Positions 1 to 9,616 of a DNA stretch of 64,000 nt are shown here, in pieces; position 1 is the first letter of the stretch; every line of letters starts with the position of its first letter. The notes beneath the pieces are model-generated. The model was not told where the DNA came from and did not search any database. It saw nothing but the letters and a program-made list of their open reading frames with translations. Position numbers and translations under genes: made by a program. The stretch comes from Peribacillus glennii (GTDB lineage Bacteria; Bacillota; Bacilli; Bacillales; DSM-1321), in NCBI RefSeq assembly GCF_003429105.1, contig NZ_QVTD01000003.1, positions 558,001 through 622,000 on the forward strand. The letters run 5' to 3'.

Positions 1-250
1 CAATTTCTTTACGTTCCTGTGTTAACCCCTGTGTTCCCGGCCAGATATTGAAGATGATTGTTTGATCGCTGCCATCCCCTGTCCGAGGAATATTCTCCAT
101 TCCTACATTTTCAATAATAGTTTTTTTTATTGCAGACTTAATATTGTAAGTTACCTTACTTATTTCGGCAGCCGTTATTGCTGTATATGCACCACTTATA
201 CTGCCAAAAAACCTATGTTGTTTAGCATTAAATACACCTTGTCTAGTCAT
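1..250 (-). CDS. hypothetical protein, 3' end outside window
   Basis: An open frame of 83 codons runs off the left edge of the window with no stop. It begins MTRQGVFNAKQ and includes the stretch GDGSDQTIIFNIWPG. I chose the ATG at 250 because GGGG lies about nine bases upstream; a second in-frame ATG at 265 has no ribosome binding site. I do not recognise the family. It lies downstream of, and in the same direction as, the restriction genes but beyond their terminator, so it is probably a separate unit. Confidence 0.5.
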   Translation of the reverse strand, partial: MTRQGVFNAKQHRFFGSISGAYTAITAAEISKVTYNIKSAIKKTIIENVGMENIPRTGDGSDQTIIFNIWPGTQGLTQERKEI

Positions 251-508
251 GTCGTCGTTCCCCATTTTTTTTATAATTATTATACTAATGTATTAACCTT
301 TAAGCCATTATCTTTTATAATTATCTAAATTTTTAACAAAACTAAAATAAGGTTAATTTTTCAAGGATACAATTTTAATCTTAACAGATAAATTCCAATA
401 AATTCTCAGGTGTGTACTTTTTAGTTTTATTTAAAAAATTTGGAGTCTATGTGAAAATTAGACAAATCAACCATTCGCATCAAAATCTTTTATCTGACAT
501 TCAAGATA

Positions 509-562
509 TAAAAAAATACCTGCAGGTGAAACACTCTTTTTCTAGTGTCCTACCTACAGGTA
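509..562 (-). terminator. intrinsic terminator after restriction endonuclease
   Basis: Two 19-base arms at 517-535 and 544-562 form an imperfect hairpin with an 8-base loop. Read on the minus strand the hairpin is followed by a run of seven T. It lies 23 bases past the endonuclease stop codon. Confidence 0.8.
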
Positions 563-584
563 CCATATTACAATCTCCCCTCTT

Positions 585-1556
585 TTAATTAATCTCAGTG
601 ATTTTTTTTTCAAAATATGTAATAAATTCGCGATATATACTTATTTCACTATGAATAGAAGTACGTTCAATCCGATATTGGTACATTTCAATTTTATCTT
701 TATAGAATCCTTGTCCTAAATAATTTGCTTTTTTACGGGACCAGTATCTGATAATGTTATCCAGTTCCGACATAAAACTACTCAATCCATAGACTTTAGG
801 ATTATCTGCGTATTTTAAGTCTTTTTCAGAATCCGGAACTACTAAATGAACGTTATGGTTATAAATTGTATTAATTTTATTCTTTGATATGGAATCATCT
901 AATGTCAGTAAGTACATGGACTGAGCACCTGTACGATTTAATTCTTCAGGTACTTCTGCCCATCGTTCTCTCAATGTAGTCTTCATAGAAACAAGCGCAC
1001 ATTTATGTTTTTCTAGTTTATACTCTTTTACCCCAGGAATTGCAAAATCCACTAATTTACCTAGACCTACAGCTTGGAAACGCTCATTACCTAAGATTCC
1101 TTGATCATCACACAAAATTTTTGAGTGAATTAATAACTTATAAATCGCATATTCAAACTCTTTGCCCGCTCTCGATCTTCTTGATTGGGTATTACTCAAA
1201 TTTAAATCATATAGGTGCTGATCAAAGTTCTCAGTAAACCTACTAACAATTCCCTTTACTTTATTAACATTTGTCAGTCTTGGATCAGACAATATTTTGA
1301 GTAACTGATTAATATTACTATGTTCCACTAATACTTTCGCCATTTCAGCATTAAAATGTTTCTCCAGCAGCTTATATTCTGTCCACAAAGCATCACGCAT
1401 TTGCATCACATACTCAGTAGGATTATTAAAAAAATAATCTCTCCCTTTTTTTTGAAACCCTTTATTCAAAAACGCTTGATTCACCATATCCAATGATGAT
1501 GATATGTAGTTACCTCTTTGGTTCTTAAAATACTGTTTAAATTGTTGTGTGTTCAC
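585..1556 (-). CDS. EcoRII-like Type II restriction endonuclease
   Basis: This 323-residue protein should cut DNA at a short CC/GG-flanked site as the partner of the methyltransferase encoded just upstream. The C-terminal half has the EcoRII/PspGI-type PD-(D/E)XK core: a helix SRAGKEFE, then KLVDFAIP supplying the metal-binding Asp, then SMKTTLRERW with the catalytic Lys and the conserved Arg-Trp, then LLTLDD and HLVVP. EcoRII itself carries a very similar set of motifs in the same order. I place the start at GTG 1556, which has AGGTGA about nine bases upstream; a TTG at 1565 is too close to that site. It has its own terminator and is separated from the methyltransferase gene by another one, so it probably has its own promoter in 1566-1660. 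Recognition sequence is inferred only. Confidence 0.85.
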   Translation of the reverse strand: MNTQQFKQYFKNQRGNYISSSLDMVNQAFLNKGFQKKGRDYFFNNPTEYVMQMRDALWTEYKLLEKHFNAEMAKVLVEHSNINQLLKILSDPRLTNVNKVKGIVSRFTENFDQHLYDLNLSNTQSRRSRAGKEFEYAIYKLLIHSKILCDDQGILGNERFQAVGLGKLVDFAIPGVKEYKLEKHKCALVSMKTTLRERWAEVPEELNRTGAQSMYLLTLDDSISKNKINTIYNHNVHLVVPDSEKDLKYADNPKVYGLSSFMSELDNIIRYWSRKKANYLGQGFYKDKIEMYQYRIERTSIHSEISIYREFITYFEKKITEIN

Positions 1557-1654
1557 CCGTACCAATTCACCTACCAGGAATACTCTTTATAGTCTATTTC
1601 TAATTTCATTTTGTTTTATTTTTGGATGTGATTCTATAAACTGATAATTGTTAT

Positions 1655-1697
1655 TAACAAAAAAACCATCCCCAAAAAGAGAATGGTTTTATTTTTT
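1655..1697. terminator. bidirectional terminator between methyltransferase and endonuclease genes
   Basis: AAAACCAT at 1662-1669 pairs with ATGGTTTT at 1683-1690 around a short internal mismatch and loop. T-rich runs follow on both strands. It lies downstream of the methyltransferase stop codon. Confidence 0.7.
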
Positions 1698-1755
1698 ATT
1701 ATTCACATTAATCTCCTGAAATGTCAAGAATTTCAATAAATGTTTAGGATAATTG

Positions 1756-2940
1756 TTATTTTATTGAAGTTAGTACCGGTTGTTCAGTAGAGTACTTAAA
1801 ACCACCACTTTTTTCAATAGCATCCACCATATTTCTTGCTACAGCTTCAACTACAGGAACTGCTACTGAGTTACCAAATTGACGGTATGCTTGGGTGTCA
1901 GAAACCGGAATTACAAAATCCTTTGGGAAACCCTGAAGACGCGCACACTCTCTGGGAGTAAGTTTTCTTGGGTTTTTTCCGGGACCTTGGTCGATTAAAA
2001 TTTCACTGCCATCCTTAAAGTATCTCGCACTAATAGTATTTGTATAGGTACTGTCCGCATTAAATACAGAAAAACCGAAACCATTACCCTTCTTTTTATG
2101 TTCCTCTTTTCTTCTCAAATGGCCCTCGTAAAGACGGTCTGAAATGGTGTACTTCTCATCCACTACCTTTTCCAATATGTCACCCACTCTGGTAGGCTTA
2201 TTGGTAGGTTCAGGGAAGGTGAATGGAATAGATTCTCCACCAAGCGGGTTATAAAATCCGACAATATATACACGTTCCCTATTTTGTGGAACTCCGAAAT
2301 CTGCAGCGCGGAGCACCTTGTAATCTACGGTATAGTCAAGGTCTTCACGTAACACCCTCAAAATCGTTTCCAGTGTTTTACCCTTATTATGCCCTTTAAG
2401 CTGTTTTACGTTTTCCAGTAAAAAAGCTTGTGGTCTTCTTTCTTTCAGAATGCGTGCGATATCAAAGAAAAGGGTTCCCCTAGTATCTTCAAATCCTTTT
2501 TTCAGGCCGGCCTGTGAAAAGGGCTGACATGGGAATCCTCCTAGCAGTATGTTATGTTCAGGTATTTGCCCAACTGGAATCTGGGTAATATCTCCCTCGG
2601 GATCATCTCCAAAATTCATTTTATATGTTTTGGCAGCAAATTTATCCCATTCAGAGGCAAACACAGAAAGGCCTCCTTGTTTTTGAAACGCGAGACGAAT
2701 GCCACCTATTCCGGCAAATAAGTCAATCATCGTAAACCGGGGATTATCCGGTGCGGGGAAAGGGGGTTCCTCTGGGAAATCCATAATAGTTTTATACTCC
2801 AGCGGAGACGGATACGATTCGCCGTTCTCCCATCTTCTGAGCGTTCTGTCGCCGTTCTTCCCCAATCCCAACGCGTCTGCAAACTCTTTCTGGGTAAGGC
2901 CTAGCCTGTCCCGTTTTTCCTTGATTTCTGGTAGATTCAT
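1756..2940 (-). CDS. DNA (cytosine-5) methyltransferase with N-terminal HTH regulator domain
   Basis: This 394-residue enzyme transfers a methyl group from S-adenosylmethionine to cytosine and protects the host from the neighbouring endonuclease. Residues 1-60 form an XRE-type helix-turn-helix (GLTQKEFADALGLG, then DRTLRRWENGE). The catalytic part has the C5 motifs in order: I (DLFAGIGGIRLAF), IV with the nucleophilic Cys (GGFPCQPFSQAG), VI (ENVKQL), VIII (QNRERVYIVGF), IX (RECARLQGFP) and X (QFGNSVAVPVVEA). An HTH fused to the N-terminus is the layout of M.SsoII, M.EcoRII and relatives, where the HTH represses the enzyme's own gene. An operator-like site lies in the leader. AAGGAG at 2952-2957 supports the ATG at 2940. 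Confidence 0.95.
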   Translation of the reverse strand: MNLPEIKEKRDRLGLTQKEFADALGLGKNGDRTLRRWENGESYPSPLEYKTIMDFPEEPPFPAPDNPRFTMIDLFAGIGGIRLAFQKQGGLSVFASEWDKFAAKTYKMNFGDDPEGDITQIPVGQIPEHNILLGGFPCQPFSQAGLKKGFEDTRGTLFFDIARILKERRPQAFLLENVKQLKGHNKGKTLETILRVLREDLDYTVDYKVLRAADFGVPQNRERVYIVGFYNPLGGESIPFTFPEPTNKPTRVGDILEKVVDEKYTISDRLYEGHLRRKEEHKKKGNGFGFSVFNADSTYTNTISARYFKDGSEILIDQGPGKNPRKLTPRECARLQGFPKDFVIPVSDTQAYRQFGNSVAVPVVEAVARNMVDAIEKSGGFKYSTEQPVLTSIK

Positions 2941-2958
2941 TGTTAATGGGTCTCCTTT

Positions 2959-2973
2959 AGGTCATCTTGTCCT
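2959..2973. promoter_or_regulatory. operator for methyltransferase autoregulation
   Basis: The 15-mer AGGTCATCTTGTCCT is a quasi-palindrome between the -10 box and the ribosome binding site of the methyltransferase gene. From memory, the site bound by the N-terminal domain of M.SsoII is AGGACAAATTGTCCT; 12 of 15 bases agree. Its position just after the transcription start fits repression. The match to M.SsoII is established knowledge from recall, and the function here is inference. Confidence 0.6.
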
Positions 2974-2986
2974 GCTTATGACACAA

Positions 2987-3016
2987 ATTATACCGAACAT
3001 TCATTCCTTTTGTCCA
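2987..3016 (-). promoter_or_regulatory. sigma-A promoter of methyltransferase gene
   Basis: On the minus strand, TGGACA (3011-3016) is followed after 18 bases by a perfect TATAAT (2987-2992). Transcription would start near 2980, just upstream of the operator. Confidence 0.65.
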
Positions 3017-3078
3017 ACGTTTTATAGAAAAATTCAAATATGAGGTAAATTTTAAAAACGATAAAGGAGATTAGTTTA

Positions 3079-3138
3079 ATGAATATTTTCTCTAAAATGA
3101 GTAGAAGTATGGGAAACACTTTTTATGAGGAACATTAA
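3079..3138 (+). CDS. possible 19-residue peptide ORF
   Basis: ATAAAGGAG ends about nine bases before an ATG that opens a 19-codon frame starting MNIFSKMSRSM. It is divergent from the methyltransferase gene. I recognise no family, and it may be the 5' scrap of a lost gene. The strong ribosome binding site is the only support. Confidence 0.25.
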   Translation: MNIFSKMSRSMGNTFYEEH

Positions 3139-3141
3139 TAA

Positions 3142-3222
3142 GTACTGAAAACAGTAAGCTATTACCATAGATTACGCTTATTAAAATTTTTGGGTAATAA
3201 GGTAATGTAGGATTTTCAGTAC
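3142..3222. repeat. nested inverted repeat in intergenic DNA
   Basis: GTACTGAAAA (3142-3151) is the exact reverse complement of TTTTCAGTAC (3213-3222). Inside it, ATTACC (3161-3166) pairs with GGTAAT (3201-3206). No gene is seen in 3139-3748, so this folded element is the only visible structure there. Confidence 0.5.
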
Positions 3223-3748
3223 AAGCTGGTAATAATAAAAGGGTTTAATATTCAAAATATATAAAACTGCTAGTATTATAAAGGGCTAAATTTTCACTGG
3301 TTAAATATTCATAACGTCAATTCACTCGTTCCTTATATGTTATTCATTTTTCAGCATTGCCCAGATATTATTGGATTTATTTTCAGAAGTCATAGGCTGG
3401 CTATATAAAATCTTACCAAAGCTTAAACACTAAACGTCACAAATTTTCGAAAATGCCTTGTCCCTTATTACATTGAAAATACCAACGCGCTTACTAACCA
3501 CTCTAGCTTCTACTTTTACATTTCTTTATAATTATTAGGGATATACAGTTGAGAACAACTTATAAAAATAGGAAAACAACTTTTGAGTCAACCAGACAGC
3601 ATTGGCATTATCCTATTCACACTAGCTCAGTATTAATATTACATAAAATCTATTCCCCTTGTCCTATTTTACCTATAACCTTTGTTAATTTGGCTATGTG
3701 TATGTTAGGATACATTCTATAGATCCCATGATAAACGGGGTGAATTAT

Positions 3749-4042
3749 TTGTTAAAAATAGTTATTTACTATCAACAAAAAGAATGCGAAATGCTGGATC
3801 ATGCCATTAGCTTCGTTAATAAAATAATTGGATCATTGCAGAAAACCCATGAAATATTGGGAGTATTCTTTGATCACTATGGTGAGAGAGAAGAATTCTA
3901 CAACTTTATAAATTCCAACCCAAAGCAAGTAGATGTTATTTTTTTGACCAAGTCACTTGAAGATGAATTTGATCAACGTCTACTAGAAGAGTTTGCGAGA
4001 GCGGAGAAAATCCAGATTAAATTTATTCACGATGAAGGTTAA
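3749..4042 (+). CDS. small hypothetical protein
   Basis: A 97-residue frame ends in a charged stretch (SLEDEFDQRLLEEFARAEK). I chose TTG 3749 because GGGGTG lies six bases upstream. An ATG at 3728 is in frame but has no ribosome binding site. The sequence GVFFDHYGEREEFYNFIN is weakly reminiscent of the N-terminal region of small recombinase-like proteins, but I cannot assign a family. It lies between the restriction system and a run of broken genes. Confidence 0.5.
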   Translation: MLKIVIYYQQKECEMLDHAISFVNKIIGSLQKTHEILGVFFDHYGEREEFYNFINSNPKQVDVIFLTKSLEDEFDQRLLEEFARAEKIQIKFIHDEG

Positions 4043-4592
4043 TGCCAGCAAATCTTTTAATAGTTCTGTTACCATAACCAAATAAGAAACGCGCTTGAGT
4101 AATTGATACGCGTATAGCCTATGATTTCCCTGGATAATGCTAACTTTTCAATGATCTCCTTTCTCTTATATGGTATTCTAACGTGATTTTGTGAGCAAAG
4201 CATGGCTATATTGACTAGTGGTTGGATAATTACTAAAAGAAAAAATTTATGACTTGCCATGAAATCGAATGTCCCCTATGCAATTAAAGAAACTACAACT
4301 AGGGCTTATTCCGAGATATCTTTTGAGGAAAAGTATGGACATAGCTTAGTTTAGATAGATACCTGCCTATTTTTGATTCATTTTTACAAATTCAATAGAT
4401 CAGGAACAAATTGATGTTGAACCAACAAGATTCCAATTTCTTTTGATAATATGTTTTCTGGCCCTCGCCATAATCATTAATAAATAAAAATAATACCTAA
4501 TTTTTTCTTTCCTTTGTCAGATTAGGTTTACCATTCCGGAAGAATTACCGAACAATAAAGGAACGGGCAAGCATTACGCCAGCCTGTTTATT
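4043..4592. other. intergenic stretch without a supported gene
   Basis: Only a 63-codon minus-strand frame (4069-4260) is open here. It lacks a ribosome binding site and I recognise nothing in it. The rest is AT-rich with many stops on both strands. Confidence 0.5.
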
Positions 4593-5250
4593 TTATTCAT
4601 ACCCATGCATTAACCTATGTTCCCGTAAAAATATGTTAGAAGGATAATCTTCTTTCGGCAAAGTAAAAGATAAATTTGTTGAAATTCTTTGGCCTTTAAA
4701 ATCGAAGTTTTGGGAATAAAGTACTTGATAATCGTCAGTCAAGCTAATATAACCATGTTCAAAAAGTCCGTCATGTAATTTACATAGCATTATTGAGTTA
4801 TTAGTGTCATTTCTTTCATCAGCAGTTGCGGTAGACCACCTTTTTATATGGCTTGTAATTAACAATTTTGGATCGTTAATACTGCATAACGCACACTTTG
4901 ATCGGTAATTTTGCAGTAGTGCTTTACGCAACTTATATTGACCTTGACGCGCTTTAATTGTATGGAGTACGTCCTTAAAATCATTTTCATTAAAAGTAAT
5001 TTTACGTAAGATCTCCCCGTCATCATAATTTGCTAGGTGAAATTCTTCTAAATCTTCAACGTTAACCTTTAATACATTGTCTTCGATCTTTCTAAACGTC
5101 AATTTAGGGTATTTAGCTTTGCTATTCCCGTCAAACCCATAAAAATGAATAACAGACCAAGCCTGCCAACCATCCTCTTCAGCAAGTGCATCAATAGTTG
5201 TTCAATTTTACGGTTACTTAACCCTTCCTTTAAAAAATATTTAATGTGTA
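4593..5250 (-). pseudogene. broken HNH endonuclease gene
   Basis: The readable part (about residues from GWQAWSVIHFYGFDG onward) ends in an HNH fold: CALC, then SHIKRW, then the loop ERNDTNNSIMLCKLHD with the metal-binding HD. This is the HNH_2-type restriction/homing endonuclease layout. The open frame has no proper start. It continues upstream of a weak TTG at 5102 through coding-like codons until a TGA near 5207, and the frame shifts there. The preceding bases encode YFLKEGLSNRKIEQ in another frame. I read this as a frameshifted gene, not a short intact one. The exact 5' end is uncertain. Confidence 0.65.
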
Positions 5251-5275
5251 TTTACTAATTTAATATTTTGAGTTA

Positions 5276-5718
5276 TTAACTGATAACCACGGTCTTTTTA
5301 TAGTGAAGTATACCGATAGGAATTGAACATACACGGGCGATATCATTAATCCGCTCCAAAGATAGGTAATTATAGTATATCATTATTAAGGAAAAAAGGG
5401 TCAGTCCCCCTCTTCCTATCAGGGAATGTAACAGTTTAGTTTCGAACAGTGGACATAGGAACCAATATTGTAATACTCCTTTGGAGCATTACATATTTGA
5501 CTCCGCGTATGAGTTCAAATATTCAGCAAAGCTGATGCTTTTTATTGTTATTGAATGACTTAATTATTTGGTAACCGATCACTGACATTTGCTTACATCG
5601 GCAGCTACAATAACTTGAAACCATGGAAAAATACAGCTGATGCTTGTTAGATTCGAGCATAGTTAGATTATTTATATAATTACAAAGGCAGTAACAAAAC
5701 TCTTCACTTCCCGTTCCT
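5276..5718. other. intergenic stretch with a tiny coding scrap
   Basis: On the minus strand, about 5276-5362 encodes INDIARVCSIPIGILHY and then stops. This is coding-like but too short to name. A GGGTCAGTCCCCC sequence lies near 5398. Otherwise I see no gene, and the open frame at 5523-5753 is an out-of-frame extension of the helicase remnant. Confidence 0.4.
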
Positions 5719-6683
5719 TCATAAATCACCAAACCAACCATAATCCTTCTCAAATCCCAGCATTACTGTCCCAATTGGGCCATTCCTTTGCTTGGCAACA
5801 ATAATTTCTGAGATGTCCTTTTTTGCCGTGTCCTGTTGATAATAATCCTCGCGGTACAGGAAGGCGATTACGTCTGCGTCCTGTTCGATTTGGCCGCTTT
5901 CGCGAAGGTCAGAGAGCATCGGGCGTTTTTCCTGCCGGCCTTCCACTCCCCTGCTGAGCTGAGAGAGTGCCAGCACGACCACGTCCAGTTCTTTTGCCAT
6001 TTGTTTTAGGAGAGCGGCTGATTTCGCTGATTTCGGCGTAGCGGTTTGTATATTGCTTTCCTTCTCCTGTTATCAGCTGAAGATAGTCCAGCACAATGAG
6101 GATTCTTTTCTTTTCTCCGTATTCCCGCTTCACTTTTCTTACCTTTGCCCAGATATAGCTAACAGTGATTGCGGCCCGGTCGAACATGTGCAGATTTGCT
6201 ATCGATAGTTTTCCCATTGCTTCGGTGATCTTGGTCCAGTCCTCCTTGGATAGATTCTTTTTGGATTTCTTAATTTCAGGCCATTAATTTTGCCGGTTGC
6301 ACTGATCGCCCGCTTCATTAATTGCTTGACCGGCATCTCCAGCGAGAAGCACATAGCAATATCCTCCTTGGCCGCTGTAAGGGCAAGGTTCAAGGCAAAT
6401 GCAGTTTTCCCCATACCGGGCCTTGCGCCAATGATGACCAAGTCTGACGACTGAAACCCGCCTGTCAGTTTGTCCAGCTGGGCAAAACCGGATGAGATGC
6501 CGGTCAGTTCCCCGATATCGTTTTCACATTCATAATAGAAGTCTATCAATGAAGCCTGTATGTCCCCGAGGCTGTCTTCTGTGCTGAAGTCTTCAATTTG
6601 CATCAAGCGATGGATCCCGTCGCGCAGCGTGTTTAGGTTCGGTAAGGGTAGGTCATCTGATCCAAAAGCCCTAATCGGTAATC
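5719..6683 (-). pseudogene. DnaB-like replicative helicase remnant
   Basis: Three pieces in different frames together make the linker and C-terminal RecA-like domain of a DnaB-family helicase. Piece one holds the linker and Walker A (GARPGMGKTA). Piece two holds ILIVLDYLQLI, the Walker B region. Piece three holds [11 protein letters not shown], then [15 protein letters not shown], near the end. The first frameshift is at a run of five A (minus strand) around 6258-6262, and the second is near 6010-6020. The DnaB N-terminal domain is missing. The 5' end fuses directly onto the 3' end of the hydrolase remnant, so a deletion or insertion joined them. A chromosomal DnaB would be intact, so this is probably a phage or element copy. 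Confidence 0.85.
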
Positions 6684-7540
6684 ACAGCTGTGATAGCCTA
6701 TATGTGAAGTACCAGCAACCTCCCATGTCCGCAGAACATCTGAATCATCTTGGCGGGCCGCAACTTCCCCAGGACTAAATAAGATCATTCTCCGTATTTA
6801 CCTTGATTACCTTGGTTATATATCCGTACATAAAACTTATCACCAACTCCAAGGTACAATATGTAGCCATCGAATATGTTCGTGAGTGGATGTATCTTAT
6901 TATAGTACCTTAAAAGGTAACGCTCAGACTGTGAAGCTACTGCAGCAAGAATCATCTTTGGCTTTAAATTTCCTAATGGATTAATCCCTCTAGGATGACG
7001 GATAATCTGAGCTGCTTGTGACTAAATATCGAAGGAAAAAGAGTCATCGTTTATCGTGCCGCCATCCGTTACATCAAGCGAACCATATCTCTCCGGGCTC
7101 CGTTTTCTAAGCCCTGTCGCGAGTTCCCCTAGTTGTTCCCACCCTGTAAAGCCGACTCTTTGGACAGAAACACCAACATAAGCATATCCTTGCGAAGGAA
7201 ATGCTCGGAGGATGCCATCCACATGGCGTCCAAATTGTACCCGCTTGTGACGTTTAGCCACTCGACCACAACTTATCCATTGAAGTTTTCTGGAGAAATA
7301 GGTCTTGTGACCAACATATGTGTTTTATAAGGATGACCGCTGGAGATTGGAGTTGCTGTCTCAAGAGATTTGCTCGGTGCTGTATCCAGTAGCTTTTCCT
7401 CAAAGAAGGATTCTTTTTCTGTGAATCGATGCTTTTTTAGATCTATACTCGTTGCTAACTGCGGATAGTTATGGGAGGGATGCCCCAATTCACTCGACTG
7501 ATTGGGTCCGGTGACGGTTGGACTATATTGTCAGAAAAAA
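6633..7540 (-). pseudogene. alpha/beta hydrolase domain protein, inactivated
   Basis: The reading order on the minus strand is PTVTGPN, then MLVTRPISPENFNG, an in-frame TAA (7273-7275), VVVEWLNVTSGYNLDAMW, a one-base loss near the BRK-like stretch FLRK, GYAYVGVSVQRV, PERYGSLD, a TAG at 7022, SQAAQII, ASQSERYLL, NIFDGYIL, and finally RTWEVAGTSH. This is the layout of the alpha/beta hydrolase domain family PF20091, with the expected nucleophile region (ASQSER) and late His (GTSH). Two nonsense codons and at least one frameshift make it dead. A signal peptide is not visible. The 3' end touches the helicase remnant. Confidence 0.8.
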
Positions 7541-7879
7541 ACGTAAGCGTTCCTAAGACGTTTGTTTCAAGTTAGCAGAAAACTCATACCTCTTAAAAGG
7601 GTCTATTGGGTTATTTTAACAATAACGAACGATGGATGAAGATAAAATACTTGGATACAATAGCTCGGCGAATATAAAAAGCTCGAACCGTTCGATTGAT
7701 AATCTCAGTTGTCTTAATACCTCGTGGCTAACCAAAGTGAAATACTTGTATCGTTTTCCCTTACATTTTAACCAGATATTTCCATCTAGTTCTTAACCTA
7801 ATTAAAAATACAATTTTTTTAAAAATGTTCTATTAATACAATCAGAGCAAGGTTAAAATTTAATTCAAAAATCCACACA

Positions 7880-7910
7880 AAAAGAACGCTCCTAGGCAAG
7901 AAGAACGTTC
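7880..7910 (-). terminator. probable terminator of permease gene
   Basis: On the minus strand GAACG and CGTTC form a short stem around a 17-base partly paired loop, followed by TTTTTGTG. It lies about 95 bases after the permease stop. The surrounding 7541-8002 holds no gene that I can support. Confidence 0.45.
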
Positions 7911-8002
7911 CGAAACACTAATGTCTACTAGGCAGATGTTATACAAATTAACAACTCCTATTACATTAGTTCAACAAGAAATATCAGCAATTTGTTTTTT
8001 AC

Positions 8003-9397
8003 TTAATGAATCAGGTAAATAAAAGCAGCACCAACAACAAACATTAGTAACACATAAAATCCGTTCCATCTCAAACCAACCGATAGTCCAGGTTTATCTA
8101 TTGATTCACTCACAACAAGATTTAATGGATTAACTGGACTTAGAATGGCAGACATAGACCAAGAAATCATTATCAATAAGGCCAGGACTTCTGGGCGTGT
8201 ACCTATCATATCCGCATCCATCTGAGAGACCAGTGCTGTTACAACAACAACTGGGTGTACGCCTATAAATGTAAAAACTAGAATTATTATGACAACAGTA
8301 ATAATGAAAAGCAAAAAGGACATTGATGCGGTTTCAGTCAAAAAAAGTTTAATCCCATCTGCAAATGTAGTGCCAGCTAATGCATTTCCAAAGAGCCCTG
8401 CACTAATAAATAACACAATTTCATTATTCATTTTTGGAATAGAATTTTCTATATATTCTTTAATATGAAAAACGAATTCATTTCTTTTCCGCTTTGTTAT
8501 AGACCAGATGACTGGATAAGTAATAGAGAATAAACTAACAAGATAGATCATTGGCAACTTGGTAACATACTCTAACAGGAATAATAACCCCGATAAAAAA
8601 ATAAGAACAAAGAGTAAATCCATCATTTTTTTCCGATGGTATTTTTCTTTATTTTCATTTTCTTCAATAATCGTGTCTTCCTTTATTTTGTCACTTTGTT
8701 TTTTATTTTTAAGCCATAGGTAAAATAATAAATTGCCAAATATCAGCTGGATGAACGCAAGTGCCAAACCCAGAGGAAGGTACTGTAAGACTGGAACATC
8801 AAGGTAATAAAGAACCAGAGCAACAGATGAAAAATATGGAGACCATAAGACAACCGTGGAAAACCCTACAAGATAGGATTTTGCCAGAAATTCCGGCTCC
8901 AGTTCAATATCCCTTATTGTTTCATGCAAAATGCGAATAGATCCTATGTTTAGCATTGGCCCAATACAAAAGAGTAATAAAGTAATCGTACCAAACATGG
9001 TTTTTAGGTCGTGGGCCATTCTCTCCATATAAAAGTGAATCGAGTGAAAATAACCACCAATCTTAAAGGGAATCGATAAAAGCGGCACCAAAATTACCAA
9101 GCATAATAACGGCAAGTTGACTAATAGTCCATTTGCGGTCCCTTCCATTACGTCACCTTTAAAAATATTCAATACGATTCCAGATAGTAACATCATGATG
9201 CTAAATAAACGGGGCAGAGTTTTAGCCGCTTCAAGGCAGATAAGGAATACTACGATGCTCAAACTAACAATATAATAGGAAAAAATATTCCATTTCATAA
9301 AAAAGTTAATAAGATAGGCAATGCACATTGAAAGGATGAATAGGTTTTTTACTTTAATATTCATCCTCTTTTGAGTTATCACTTTCGTTTGCAGCAT
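8003..9397 (-). CDS. ion-transporter-superfamily membrane permease
   Basis: The 464 residues are mostly hydrophobic, with roughly 11-12 membrane segments and a central charged loop (about residues 228-250, KNKKQSDKIKEDTIIEENENKEKYHRKK) that divides two halves. Such a two-half plan, with small-residue motifs such as GPMLNIGS and SPVNPLNLVVSE in matching positions, is typical of the ion transporter (IT) superfamily that moves organic acids. The start at ATG 9397 has GGAG eight bases upstream. It ends the acyl-CoA dehydrogenase operon, 220 bases past the aldehyde dehydrogenase stop, so uptake of the operon's carboxylate substrate is a plausible role. The substrate is unknown. Confidence 0.65.
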   Translation of the reverse strand: MLQTKVITQKRMNIKVKNLFILSMCIAYLINFFMKWNIFSYYIVSLSIVVFLICLEAAKTLPRLFSIMMLLSGIVLNIFKGDVMEGTANGLLVNLPLLCLVILVPLLSIPFKIGGYFHSIHFYMERMAHDLKTMFGTITLLLFCIGPMLNIGSIRILHETIRDIELEPEFLAKSYLVGFSTVVLWSPYFSSVALVLYYLDVPVLQYLPLGLALAFIQLIFGNLLFYLWLKNKKQSDKIKEDTIIEENENKEKYHRKKMMDLLFVLIFLSGLLFLLEYVTKLPMIYLVSLFSITYPVIWSITKRKRNEFVFHIKEYIENSIPKMNNEIVLFISAGLFGNALAGTTFADGIKLFLTETASMSFLLFIITVVIIILVFTFIGVHPVVVVTALVSQMDADMIGTRPEVLALLIMISWSMSAILSPVNPLNLVVSESIDKPGLSVGLRWNGFYVLLMFVVGAAFIYLIH

Positions 9398-9616
9398 GTT
9401 CTCCACTCCATTATATAGAAGTAAACATCTTTCATTTGGTCACTTCAAGGGGAAAACCGCTACAGGTATTTCCAGTGAAAAGATCACACTTATGCACATA
9501 TAGAAACGACATTTTTTTCCGGTAAGAATATTATTGAAAAAATTTTAGGGTGGCAATGGTTTGAAATTGCCTTCGACCATATATTCTTGGAGGTGATCAC
9601 TAAGTTAGCAGGTAAC

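Noticed and set aside
62-328. Plus-strand frame of 88 codons at the left edge
   Set aside because: It runs opposite a better minus-strand frame, has no ribosome binding site and a Cys/Tyr/Phe-rich composition typical of a shadow frame.
4069-4260. Minus-strand frame of 63 codons with RIPYKRKEIIEKLA-like text
   Set aside because: It looks slightly coding but has no ribosome binding site, no recognisable family and lies in a decayed region.
5909-6217. Separate short frames that could be called three helicase proteins
   Set aside because: They are frames of one broken DnaB-like gene; none has its own start signals.
8003-9397. TRAP or DcuC-specific assignment of the permease
   Set aside because: The general two-half plan fits, but I saw no motif that singles out one family, so only the superfamily is given.
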